In this document: piece after piece, positions 22,301-34,200 of the stretch
Numbering within the stretch: the stretch's first letter is position 1
Layout: every line of letters begins with the position of its first letter
Assembly (NCBI GenBank): GCA_005281725.1
Contig: SSBO01000012.1
Span: forward strand, 8,100,866 to 8,164,865
Source: Wuchereria bancrofti
Taxonomy: Eukaryota > Nematoda > Chromadorea > Rhabditida > Onchocercidae
Reading direction: 5' to 3'
Length of the DNA stretch: 64,000 nucleotides
The notes under the pieces: model-generated
Told to the model about the DNA's origin: nothing
Databases searched by the model: none
The model's input: only the letters and a program-made list of their open reading frames with translations
Program-made: the position numbers and the translations under genes

Positions 22301-24633
22301 ATGCAGTTTGAAATTTTACCTGTATTTTTCTTTTCCTAGTTTTTGTATTTTTTAAATGAAACAAATATTTTTAGATCTCAATATATCTTAATTCAAGCAA
22401 CTTTTTCTAATTAAATGGAATTTAACTAAAATTGAAAAATCGATGAGCTCTCCACTCATCGTAACCGAATATGGAGAACCCGTACTGCTTATTGTTCAGT
22501 CTTTAATAAAATTTGCATTTAAGCAACGATATCCAGTCCATGGCCGCCTATCGATTCTCGATCTTGTGAAACAGCAAATGGTATTCTTAAAAATACTCGG
22601 TTTTCTGATGGTAGTCGTAGTAATAGAAGGAAACGGTATGAGAAGAAATCCCACATGAAAAACGAAGGACCAGGTGATTATCGACTATTTTTTATGAACT
22701 CAGTAATTTTAGCCGAGTTTTTATCATATGTAATCATTCTTCTTTAATACTTTCTTTGAACAAAAAATGGATTAATGATTTAAAAATTTGCAGTATCGCA
22801 TGAGTGCAATATTGATTCTCCTCCAGGACTTGAAAAACATTGTCCTTATCGATGTTTGCCTCTAATATATCCTGAACAGCTCGGACGGCAACCGTTCGTT
22901 TTGTATTTTTTTTCTTTTGAAATTGAAATCCAGCAGGCAATATGTTGTTAATATATAGCAGTCATCATTGATGCTTTGAATAACAAAAATGATAAAGAAA
23001 ATATGAAGAGACCCAAAAGAGAAAAAAGGTACTTCAATACTTTTAATGCAGGATATTTGACATTTAGTCCACGAAAGGAAATCATGACAATGTTACGTAA
23101 GGCACACACAAAGCATTTGGCCGGCGATAAGTATAAGAAGCATCTTCAATCAGTTCCATCCGGCACTGCTATCCCTCGAAGTCCTGAAGGTTATTTTAAT
23201 CATCCCGCCATAAAAATGTAAAAAGCTTCGTTTTTCAAGTGAAAATAATATTCTGCTTTCAGTAAGGCTGGACTGTGGAGGTCCCATGTGTCTGATGCGT
23301 CGACCCTACGAGCACGTTCTAACATTCAGCGTTCTGGAAGTAGATCGAGCTTTCAAACATGATAAAGTAAATAAGGGCTTGAAAGTAAGACATTCAATTA
23401 TTTTTGTAATTCTTGGTTAATTGTTAAAGATCTGCATAAACTGTCAGTCGTTTTTGGCCCCTTTGCTCATGATATTTTTGTTTAGATATATGTGGTGGTA
23501 AGGTGCATTGATGTTGACAACAAGGATGATGTCGAACTAGCAAAGAAATGTATCGAAAATATGTATGCAGCACAAGCAAAAATTGATGCAGCTAGAACAG
23601 AGGAGGTAACTTCTCTCGATTTTTACCGGCGAAGTGTTTTAATAATTAATTTCTCCTGAGAAAGTATTAACATTACAGATGCGGAAAAAAAGTGGACAAT
23701 CCAGATTTGAAAGCCTTTCTGACAGCACATCGTCATATTCGTCAAGTTCGTACTCAGCAGATGCTATATCTGACCAACCTTGGCGATGTGACCCACGCTT
23801 ACAGAATGCTAATTTACGTAAATACTTCTTCAGACAGCGAGCAGATTCTAAATCAGTTCATCCTCCGGCGAATTATCGGTATATTTGATATTTGTTTTGT
23901 AGTTAGAGTGGACAATTCTTTTTGGTCTAATATTATTTGATTGCAGTTATTTCACATTCGACTATCTTTTTCATTTTTGGTATCGGTACTTCAATAATGA
24001 TGTCATTTTAATTCGTTTTGTGTAATTTTTCCATGTCCCTGTGAATATTACGGGAAGATTAAAGGCTTAAGGCAAAAGCATTTTCGAAGTTAATGTTTAG
24101 TTAATTGCGTTTTCTGTGGCGAAGCTTCAGTTGGACAAGTTGGGATGATCTAAATGAAGGTATGCCTTATCTAATCCCTTTATAGGTGTATGCCTAGAAA
24201 AGCTGATTCTCCATCTTCGGGCTTGTGGGAGACTGGTCTAATAAATCACGCTGGTAATGATTCTTTGGACGAAGAAGCTACGATGGTAAGCTTAGAAGAG
24301 TAATGAAATAATGGATGAATGTTTCCGGGCTTGTATCTCTTTGGTGATTTTTTTGGCTTGCAGAAAAAACAGATTCAACATGCAGATACTGAGTATGCAA
24401 AAGAAGATTTTATAGCAACACAAGATCGAGAATGGCTGGAAGAGTCATCCGAGGTCCGTTTTCGATTTAGTAATTTGTAGGTTTTAGCTTCTGGTTTCAT
24501 TTTCCCCGTTCTGAAGTATCATTGCAACGTTGTTTGTGTCAGTATGGTCTAGAAGAGATACCTTTTGTTTCATTTAAAATTAGCTTAGTTTTTACCGGCT
24601 TTTGAAATATTTTGCTTGCAGAGTGAAGATTGA
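19331..24633 (+). CDS. daf-18: DAF-18 / PTEN phosphatidylinositol-3,4,5-trisphosphate 3-phosphatase
   Basis: Seventeen exons: 19331-19556, 19959-20088, 20176-20287, 20716-20886, 20984-21113, 21494-21686, 21762-21885, 22184-22298, 22575-22673, 22794-~22853, 22962-23189, 23263-23384, 23486-23605, 23679-23878, 24186-24285, 24364-24453 and 24622-24633, about 743 residues. The PIP2-binding segment [19 protein letters not shown] (about 55-73) precedes the phosphatase domain. D141 matches the general acid, and [10 protein letters not shown] (172-181, catalytic C173) is identical to human PTEN. The C2 domain follows ([16 protein letters not shown], and last strands YEHVLTFSV...KIYVVVRC) with a long basic insertion, as in C. 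elegans DAF-18. The tail is Ser-rich and ends EESSESED, without a PDZ-binding motif. The product should antagonise AGE-1/PI3K in insulin-like signalling (dauer and infective-larva control). Only the exon 10-11 junction (22853/22962) is uncertain. Confidence 0.95.
19533..19592 (+). repeat. 20-bp direct repeat spanning the daf-18 exon 1 donor region
   Basis: ATAACTTCGATCTAGATCTT occurs at 19533-19552, inside exon 1 (coding the conserved DNFDLDL), and again exactly at 19573-19592 inside intron 1. The second copy lacks the ACAT-GTAGG donor that follows the first, so it is not an alternative exon end. Confidence 0.9.
21907..22554 (+). repeat. Diverged ~52-bp direct repeat flanking daf-18 exon 8 (21907-21958 and 22503-22554)
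   Basis: The copies sit in intron 7 just after exon 7 and in intron 8 just before exon 9, 596 bases apart, and differ at about 5 of 52 positions. They share the core AAGCAACGATAT and CAGTCCATGG. The function is unknown; a small dispersed repeat or an old internal duplication would explain it. Confidence 0.8.
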
Positions 24634-26527
24634 GAGCACTTTTATTTCATCTATCGATTTACCATCCTGAAAAGAAATTATGATTTACCCTCTCAATAAG
24701 AAAAGGACGAAGAAATGATTCTCAGGCAAAATACGTGTTTGTCGAGCTTGAGATTGTGAGTGTTATTTATACATAAGGCATCTTATTATGATGTTTGTTT
24801 GCCTGTTGCATTTTTATATGTTTTAACAGTGTAATAATGTAATAATCACAAGTTTAGCTTTATGTGTTACAAATTTCACACAGTTCATTAAGGCAATATT
24901 TTGTCGGCACTTGTAACCCATTTTTTTACATTGTTGTTCTGTTGTTTTATATCTGGGAAGAGCTTACTAGCCGGATTTCATTTAATTTTCTTTTGTAGAA
25001 TTCCTTAATGTATGATAATTGCTTCAGATCAGATTTTCTCTTTGCTGTATGTTATAACGCGCTAGTACTGACATTTTAAATCCACTTTGTCTAGTCATCA
25101 GCGTGAACCGAGCTAATCATCATGTTTTCCTATAGCTTTTTTCAAGTGGACCCCTAATCAGTAGGTCAGTTGTGCATCTTTGTTCTCTTTTTCTGGTTAG
25201 CCGATATTTTCTGTACTTTTGTTTCTCAAGCTTTTTTGTTTTTCCGATACAGAATTCCGCTGCAATTGTGATATCCCTTATGTTTAGTCACGCTTCTTAA
25301 CATCAGTCTTATTTCCTGTGAATTTCAAATCTAAACTTAGTTCCAATTCTTTCCATGGTGTTAACATCCGTTATTATAATTCCGAATCGCTGTAATCGAC
25401 GTTCCACTACAACTGTTCTTAGTCTTTGTCATTCTTTACTGCAAGGTTTGGGAAAGAGATAGCACTACAAGTCTCAGTCTCTCCGGAATGTTTGTTTACT
25501 GCGGTTGGTTTACTAATCCAGCAGGATTCCATTTCTTCTGGAGACAGTATAGGAAAGGAGAAACAGGTAGCCAAAAAAGGTATCTACAACGTTATGAAGG
25601 GTTGGTTCTTGATTTAACTTTGTTTCGCACTTTACGTCATAAATAGCGTATTATCACTTAAGAAGTTTTGAACGTCTACTTTTTGGCATCGCTTGCTGTT
25701 CCTAGGCAAACTAACGCAAAACAGGAAACCTGCTGGAAAGATCCACTGTCACACATTTATGAGGTTGCGCTTTACCTGTAGAGGAAGTGGATGATTCAAC
25801 ACTGATATCTGTGCGTGTTACTGTACTGCCATTTTACAAACTATATTGCAATAAACAAAAATAACATTAAAGCGGCCAGTATTCCATTCTTTTGTAAATA
25901 AAGATTATATTTTCCATAAAAGAAAGTTGATTTCCGCTAGTTTGAGTGGACGGAATCACTGTTTTTTCTGTGACACTTTTTATGAGTCATGATATATGTC
26001 GACCTTTGTCTTTTTGTCACAGCTCCTAGCGCTTGCATGTTTTTTTTATAGGTACCGTCTGTTTCCAGAAACTTTGGAAAGTCTTGCCTATCTCAAATAC
26101 TTGGATTCCATTCATGTGGTGTAACTAAAGCAACGATAGCCAATTTGTTTGGACAATAATGCGTAAGGAACTGATGGGCATGGGGAAAAAAGATGCAAAG
26201 AAGGTTCATAGTATAATCTTCGAAAAAATTCGTGTAAGGGACTAATTCTAATTTGGAACAAGCACAATACTTTACCTTACGGATAACGCCACTATGAAAG
26301 GATGTATGCTTTTTAAATATATCAATACTTACTGCTTGTCCATGACATATATACACAATTACAACTCATATTACGTGTTGATTTCGTTAGAAGCATGCAT
26401 ATCACACTACAAACAAAAGTCTGTGACAAAAGAAAAAGATTTCAAAAAAAAGGGAAAAATTAGATACATAAGTCGACATAATTATGCGCAAACAACACAT
26501 ATGCACATCTTTGCCCATTCTTGACAG
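24634..26527. other. Convergent region between daf-18 and the LRAT-domain gene
   Basis: The 3' ends of two convergent genes face each other here. It contains no conserved coding segment. An AATAAA lies at about 25852 on the plus strand, which would give daf-18 a 3' untranslated region of about 1.2 kb if used. Two short frames (25426-25617 plus, 26093-26356 minus) resemble nothing known. Confidence 0.45.
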
Positions 26528-28058
26528 TTACAGCAACACATTCGGATAGAGTGGAACGAAGTGTTCAACGCCACGTCCCAAACGACTGAATGTGTAAGTG
26601 AGAGTGCCCGCAACTGCTGAAACTGCTAGCGAACCTGTCATGCAATATGTTGCCGAGATTACAATTATGATTTTTGCAATTGCTGCCTAAAAAATTTACT
26701 GCACGAAAACTGAACAATGGAATTCCTCCTCTTATCTCAATGGTATGGCAAGAGTGGGAAAAGAGAGGCTCGAACTTAGGACGAGAACATTAAACATTAA
26801 AACCATATGAATACGCAGAAAAGTACTGAGAATAGAAGGATAGAAGTGGTTACCTGGTTGCTTTCCTTCAGACCGTATCTGCAGTATTTTGCAAAATGCT
26901 CACAGTTATTTAGCAGAAGATTATAGTTAGTCTTCCCAAGCTATAATGTTTAACATAAACTGATGATTTATATGGTTTAACTAAATAGCTAATGGATGAT
27001 TCATTTTACTACGTACGTTAGTAACTACAACGAAAGTAAATAATCAAAAATAATTTTAACTCAATAAAGCATTACCATAAGTAGAGCTCGATCAACTACA
27101 ACAGCCGGTGGAAAGGGCTTTTTCTCCTTATCAAGTGAATTATTTATCCGACAGCTATCACCATTAGCAACAGTTATTAACTCGTCACGACGAATCTGAA
27201 ATACATTAATGAATAAATATTTAAACTTTTTTTTTTGATCTTACCGAGTTTAAAGTGCAATTTCAACTTCCGTATAAAATATCTGACGGGGATTAATTTT
27301 CTATTCGGCTGTAAAGTATGACTTCAAAACTTCTCAGCAATGGAAATCTGTTTTGTATATAATGTGATCAACAGTTGTGCTTTTAATATTATCACTTCAA
27401 CATCAATAAGTCGAAAGCGTACGAGTTTTTTCCATATGGAAAAGTGTTTCAAAGGCTATAAAGTGGACAAAATAACCTGTATTTGATTACTATGAGACAT
27501 CTTTGTTCTAATAGTTGCCAAGGATTCAACAGAACTGTTAATAAGGTTGTCACCAAAATCACCGAAATCTGTCCCTGTATGGGCAACGTATGCTTTCTTA
27601 TCGTGAAAACCGATGAATACTCCCCAGTGCTTAAATATTTGAATTATTCAACAACACAAAATTTAAAAAAAATGCATAACGGCAAGAGCATAGAACAAAC
27701 ACATAGCACTTACTCCGCTCGTACTTGCTTTTCCTATCACGAGCAGATACAAAAATCTTTCTAAAAGGTACTATATTTAAATGTAAAATAAGAACTGAAA
27801 CTACTGTCGGATAGCAGTGGATATCAAGAATATGTGGGCCGGATCTACAAATTAATGGATCACTTAAACCAACTCAGCGAATATGAAAAAAAGAACAATC
27901 GTATAATACTCGAAATATGAAAAAGGTACCGTGTATATTCGCCGTTTTATACTACTACCAACGACTCGTTGAAACTCAATTAAATCACCTATTTCTAAGT
28001 GAGAACGGAGTTTCTCTGCTTGCATCCACTCTGTGACGAGTTCACCCGGTTTTAACAT
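26528..28058 (-). CDS. LRAT-domain (NlpC/P60-like) protein with C-terminal membrane anchor
   Basis: Five phase-0 exons, 28058-27930, 27629-27477, 27195-27076, 26940-26854 and 26686-26528, give 215 residues. The fold markers of the lecithin:retinol acyltransferase family appear in order: GDLIEFQR (about 24-31), YTHWGVFIG with catalytic H44, a second His in YVAHTG (H60), SCRINNSLDK, and NNCEHFAKYCRYG with the catalytic C147. Residues about 164-190 form a hydrophobic membrane segment, as in many LRAT/HRASLS proteins, which act as acyltransferases or phospholipases at membranes. All three catalytic positions are present. Upstream, a CAG acceptor is followed by ATGTTTTGAACATG: a two-codon upstream frame ends just before the true start. 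The gene lies 580 bases downstream of the ARB2A-like gene on the same strand; joint transcription is possible but unproven. Confidence 0.92.
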
Positions 28059-28637
28059 GTTCAAAACATCTGCAACGAGTGTGTTATACGCATATCAATG
28101 TCGTCTCCCGTTAACTGGTGATCACAGCTTCCGAACGGCTCCTAAGTCTTAAGGCAAAAACCACGACTATTTTGCGACCGACGAATAACTATCACTTGTC
28201 AATCATCCGACCCGAATTCATTCAGTTCTTGGAAATGGTGAAATTATTTTTGTTATTAATAAACGACTAGAGACCCTCGCACATCCAAACAGACTAAAAT
28301 TCCCCCATCCAGTATTTTTCATAATGACTATGTTGCAGCATACACTTTTTTCTTCTTCTTTAGCCAGACATCTTTTTTATATTTATGGAGAAAAAAAAAT
28401 CCGTTGATGTGTTGAAATCAACAAAATAAAACAAAGAAGTGGCAATAGTAACACAAGAAAATTAACTATTCATACATTGCACACATAGCATTTGAGAAAT
28501 AAAACTATCCATACATTATGTACGTCATTCTTATATCGCAAGTGCCTCCAGAAATCAACTATACCGTCTATACATCACATGAACAACACTATCATAACAA
28601 ACTTTTTTTTTACATTTCAAATGATAATAAAACAACT
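28059..28637. other. Gap between the ARB2A-like and LRAT-domain genes
   Basis: No coding exon is visible. It holds the 3' end of the upstream gene and the promoter or trans-splice leader region of the LRAT gene. A 110-codon plus-strand frame at 28518-28850 overlaps the last ARB2A-like exon and is its shadow. Confidence 0.45.
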
Positions 28638-30257
28638 TCATACAAAGTAACTATCAATAAATCGGAAGATATCTTCAATTGCTACGGCCGAAGTTTCTTC
28701 ATGTTGATTAGTTCCCGCACTAACATAAGTCACATAAGAATGCTTTCCATGTATCGTATTGTTGTCTATTTGAAGCCCAATTTCAGTCTGCGGAGTTGCT
28801 CGCCAGTCTTGTATTGCTGGCAACCAATCCATAGTACTTACAGATGGTAACGTAAACACAGCATCCGTAAGACATACACATTTAAGTCTCTTCATCCATT
28901 CTTCTGACCAGTAATTTTCTATCTATTAAAATTCAGTTGCAACAGGATTTAGCGGCAAGAAGATGGTTCATTGATTTCTTAAACGAATTCAGGAAGATTT
29001 ATAAAATCTTACAATGCCAGCGACAACAGTGCCACCTGCACTATGTGCAACCACTGCAACTGAACTTGCTCTCGCCCTTGCAACATATGTTTTCCACACA
29101 GTAATACCATGTTCTAGGGGTGTCCTACTTCCCTGCAATAAATTTTGTAATAAATGATAATGCAAGTGCATAAGTTATTATTGCTACCAGCTGCTCTCTG
29201 GACAGACCATTTATCAAAGAAATATTGAAAACTGAAGTAGTTGGTTTGCTACTAGCACAGATACATTATTTGTTGAAAGTAAAGGAAAAGAACCAACTGG
29301 AAGTAATTCAATGGGATCGTTGTTAGTTACGTTCATATTAGTGTTCATCACAACCACTCCCCAATCCCGACTTTTACATATTCGCAAATATGGCAATTGT
29401 GAGCCCATATTTAAATTTTCATTCATTATAAGTCTGAAAAAGACCAAATAAACACATTTTCTTTTCATTCAAAAACTTTTGCAAGTGGGTAAAAAAAATA
29501 AAAAAAGAATAGTTCAAAACATTTGAAAGTTGTATAAATCATGATTCACGTTCAGCAGAAACTCCTTGGTGGCAATATGATAGTATCTAGAAGTACTATC
29601 ATGCAAATACTTACTTTCTACTCCACTGTCCTGCACGAACAGAACCACTGCCATGTATAAGTACAACAAGATTTTCTTTCTCATACCAACCTTTGCTAAG
29701 AAATATGAATGCGCTTCTTTTCTTGTCTGTATCGTCCAGCTATAGTAAAGTAGTAGCGAGTTATACTGATAAAAAAGTTTTATCGCCATTAACATTCTTT
29801 TGATATCATAAATAATACTGAATTCGCTTTATTCATGACAGCTGAATAGAAAAGCCTTAAATATTCCTACACGTATATTTTTTTTTAAATTACTTTGGAA
29901 GCAGCAAAAAACAAAAGCATACATACTGCCTTTCCATATTATACGGCGGGTTTTCCATTATTCGATAAATTTCTTCAGTGACGGCTAAACCGATCTTTTC
30001 ATAACTTTTTTGATCAATAAATTCATATCTTTTCTTATCCTGAAACAAGGAAAGAAATTTTTATTTGCAAATCCGCAATCCTAACTTTCCACATCAGTCT
30101 CAACCCAACAAATACTCACAAATCTCAACAAAAACAACCAAAGCAAAACCTTATCTCTCATAACACCGTGACTATCAAAGTGATAACCAAGTGCTGCCAA
30201 GCATGACTGTTTCACATTTTCTGATTCGGAACTAGTAGTTGTTTCTGAAAACTTCAT
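28638..30257 (-). CDS. ARB2A (FAM172A)-type alpha/beta-hydrolase-fold protein
   Basis: Six exons, 30257-30150, 30039-29923, 29739-29615, 29433-29265, 29132-29013 and 28922-28638, give 307 residues. Order of landmarks: an N-terminal LGYHFDSHG/KKRYEFID region, then SAFIFLS, the oxyanion-type strand VVLIHGSGSVRAGQW, LIMNENLNMGSQLPY, DWGVVVMNTN, EHGITVWKTYV, the nucleophile-elbow-like VVAHSAGGT, a VCLTDAVF strand and the C-terminal SAGTNQHEETSAVAIEDIF. These match human FAM172A/ARB2A position by position, and the yeast Arb2 domain is related. Vertebrate ARB2A has been linked to Argonaute-dependent co-transcriptional regulation. Whether the Ser-His site is catalytic is unknown. Two alternative donors overlap at the end of exon 2; the one at 29922 keeps phase. 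The human protein is longer, mainly in a central insertion that is short here. Confidence 0.9.
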
Positions 30258-31284
30258 ATTTTCACAAAAAAAAAAAAAATCACAAAACATCTCACATTAT
30301 TACAAATTAGTTTCATTATTTGGCAAAGAAGTAATTTAAAATGATTTGATTTGGTGATAAAATCAAAGCATATACGATGTTCCTTGCTAAATTGAATAAG
30401 ATAAGGTTTAAACATCATCAAGATTATCGATCGCAATAGAAAAACGTTGAAGGAATGTGAAAAGGATTATTAATGTAAGCTATAATACACTACTTTCTCG
30501 GTGATGCTTAGTTCCACAGCAGTGTTTGTCATAAATACTTTAAACAAACATTTCATTTGGGATGAAACTTTGAAACTTTAATTCAGATAACTTACCCGAC
30601 TGTAAGCACAATGGATTCATGTTGTAGAAGTGCTAGATAATTCTTTTAATAAACCAACTGATTTGGTTTCATCGCCGAATTATTGAAGGAACATTTAGAA
30701 ATGATAAAACAAAAAGAAAAACAAAATAGCTCCGTATCACAAAGAGTAGCAACCTAGCAATTGGCAACATTATTAGAACTTTCACAAATACAATGAGAAT
30801 TTTTGCTCCACCTTTCAAAACAATTCGACATTTTCGGGGTTTAGCCGTAATGGTTAAGTGAGAAGAGCTATTCTGGTCACTTTAATGAACGGATATCAGA
30901 TAGATTCGGATCACCCAAATAAAAAAAGACATTTTCCTTACTCCTTACTTTATTATATAAATGTAATGTGAGGATGATCCATTCATTTTAGTATTTTGAA
31001 TGTTCATTATCTTATCTATGACCAATTAACTATGCATTTGTATTATAATCAGTGTAAATTACGTTATAACTAATCCATTTCGAAACAAACTAATTAATCT
31101 GTAATGATTAAAAAATTTTTTCATCTGATGTGCTATATTTTCAAATAAGTTATACAGTAAGGACAACAAAATGTATTACTTTTTATTGAATTGAATGGAA
31201 CATATGAAACAAAATGACTATGACAAACAAGGAAATGGTTGGTGCAAAGCAATATAGAAAATAAATATCGATTGTATCTATAGT
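30258..31284. other. Gap between the SORBS gene end and the ARB2A-like gene start
   Basis: A+T-rich DNA with no reading frame of note. It should carry the 3' end of the SORBS transcript and the 5' control region of the ARB2A-like gene. Confidence 0.45.
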
Positions 31285-34200
31285 TCAGTGCCTTTCAACA
31301 TAATTGCCTGGAAATGTTCCGAATTGACCTGTTCGTGGTAAAGTACCTGCAAGTTCGTTATTATTGGGAAATCTTTTAGATAGAAAGGTATTGTGGATGT
31401 CAAAAGTTGTCTTTAAAGCTTACAAAAAATGTAGTAGTAATTGAATAATTTGAAAAGAAAGGATTATTCTCGACAGTTTTTCAATCTTACATTTCAAAAA
31501 TTTCCGATATCTAAAAAACGAAGAAAGTTAAGTGATCCGACTAACCAATGAACCAACCATCGTCGCACTTCTCAATAACAAAAACGATATCATTTTCTTG
31601 GAGCTCAAGTTCGTCCGCATTTCTTGGCTTGTAAGCATATAGGACCCGATAACTGAAGTGAATAATCATTTTATGTTTCACAGCATTATTTTAATTTATA
31701 TACGGCAATATCTCTTTTTGAAACTTTTTAAAAATATTTAATTGAGCAGGACATTATTTGACTTCGTTGAAAGTCTAACACTCAATTTAAATCAGCATAA
31801 TATATCCGGCTTTATCGACCATAGTTCAATATTCCCGTGTCGGGGAAATTTTTTCTTGCATCTAAAATGATACTTCCTGAATACAACATATTAAATACTG
31901 TAATAGAATTAGGAAAAAGATAAAAAATCTAACATTTCCGCATTTTTGGGAATTATGTTCGTCGGTCCAGAAAAGTTGCTTTGATTGTGCCTTTTCTGCC
32001 ATTCTCCCATTTCGTCTTCGTGATCTGTCTTTATTGCTATTGCTGGATTTTCGTCTCTATAAATGCAGAAAGCATTTAAATGAACAGCATTTAAATGAAA
32101 TGAATAAAACAAATTGTAAAGAAGTGAACATTGTTATTTTTAGTATTAATTACGCATATCAAAAATTATGCGAAAAAATTCAATTATGAGCATAAAATGT
32201 GCCAGTAACTCTTGAAAACGGAGGATAGATGAGAGATTTCTTTTCCTTTATGAATTTCTTGTCCCAACGACGACGTAGTAAACAGTATGATTGTTGCAAG
32301 TGAAGATTACTTCGAGTCTCTTTCTTAATCATATTGTTGGCAATTTTAGACATATACGGTTCATTCAGTGTTGATAATAAATGATTATAATACCAGAAAA
32401 AAATTGGTATCATAAAGCTAATGAAAAATTCTTGATAAAATAGGTTGAGGAAAAAATATGAAATATGAAACGTTATTCGAACTACCGACAGTCCAGTAGT
32501 GGCCCGTCGTGGTTCTGATTTAACTGGTTTAATTGAAGAGTGTATCATACCAGACTTTCACCTGTGGTTGACTATATTGTTTATTCGTTAATTTAATAGT
32601 TCCTGGTTAAACTATTAGTGATTTCGTTGATCATAAACAAATTATAATAATGAGCGTACAAATAAATCCAACAGTCTGACAAAAAATGAAGGGCGATTCG
32701 GCTCGATGTACAAGAAACATTTAGCTGGTGTTTCCTCGAAAATTGTTGGTAATTGCTTCGGCAAATCAGCAGATGTTGCTTGCCAGAAACCTTCGATAAC
32801 AGCATCTGATAAGGTATCCATGAATGTATGCCAAGCAAGTAATACCGTTACACTGTAGTGTTTTACCATCAGATAGTAGAGGATACGGTTCTCCAATAGT
32901 TTCCAGTAGTATCCATGATCAAAATTTATTGTACGCAAAATCCGTGCTAGCTGACGTCCGAATTTCTTGCATATCCAGGTATTATACATTGTATGATAAC
33001 ACTCTAGAATCTGGTCCAGAAATGTAACTAAAATAGTGTAAATTTGTTGTTCTACCGCATTAGTTACGAAACGTGGTCGGGAAGCTAATGTTGTCGTTGC
33101 TAACTGTTGCTGCCGACTGTTATTTCCCAAAAAGTAAGCCTGGATTAGATCATATTCTGTTTGTCGGCATATTCGGATTTTATTTCTTATTGAACGCCAT
33201 GATGCTCGCAACGGATGTACTGCTATTACTGCTGTGCAATGCATTGAATATCCTCACCGTTTATTTTTTTAAATAATGATATCCTTATCAATTCAATTAT
33301 TCGTTAAACCTGATATATGATTAAAAATATGCATAAACATCGAAGATGACACTTTCCTTTACTTTATCCATAATTAACCTGCCGATAATTCTGCAATATT
33401 TGTAGTTTTTTAAATGAAACTTGTGGAAAAATAAAAAAAACATACGATTATTCATAAATTGCGGCAAAACATAAAATTGCAGTTAATTGGAAATTATCAT
33501 AAGTCATCACTTTATGTAATGATCAGAAACCAGTGTAAGGTATTATTAAAGTGGTGATTATTCAACCAGTGCTAAATGCTAAGGCATTGGAAAAATAACA
33601 ATTGAGAAATAGAATTATTTTTATTAAAAAAAAAAAATGAATGAAGTGATCAAGAATAAATGGTTTTAGCAGAAGTAAAGTTTTCAACTCAATTTTAGTT
33701 AAGATTCAGATATTGCAGAAAATTTAAAGTTAAATTTGAGAAAAGTACTAAACTAGATGAAGAATTCGTTTTGCTTTACAAAGCTTTAGTTGTTGATTTC
33801 TTCATTGAAGAAAATTTTATCATTGAGAAAAATAAAAAAAATAAAAAAAAAACAAATAAAAGCATGAAATGAAGAATTATCCCTTTGAAGACTGACTAAC
33901 GATGCTTGTTGAATCAGGTAGGGGAACGATTGAGGATAAAGCAGTCTCATTAAGAAAATGGTTTTTTATTTTATTATCCAAAAAACTTAAAACGTGTTGC
34001 TTAGTAACAATCCGACTAGTCTACTTCAGAAATGTGGGCTCACTGATTTACAAATCTATTGGAAGTGATCTTTATAAGCAGAAACTACCGATATACCTTA
34101 ATATTTGGCTTGGCTGAGATGTGTTAAACTGGCGCAGCTTAAGAAAATTCCATTATTCTATCGTTGATTATTCTACTTAATGCCTTGACTATCACTTTAG

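Noticed and set aside
22443..22658. 71-codon plus-strand frame inside daf-18
   Set aside because: The true coding frame of this stretch is exon 9 (22575-22673) in another frame with matching phases; the long frame also crosses a repeat copy.
26093..26356. 87-codon minus-strand frame downstream of the LRAT gene
   Set aside because: No family resemblance; it probably lies in 3' untranslated or intergenic DNA.
32593..32838. 81-codon minus-strand frame overlapping the globin-like ORF
   Set aside because: It is an out-of-frame shadow of the 200-codon frame.
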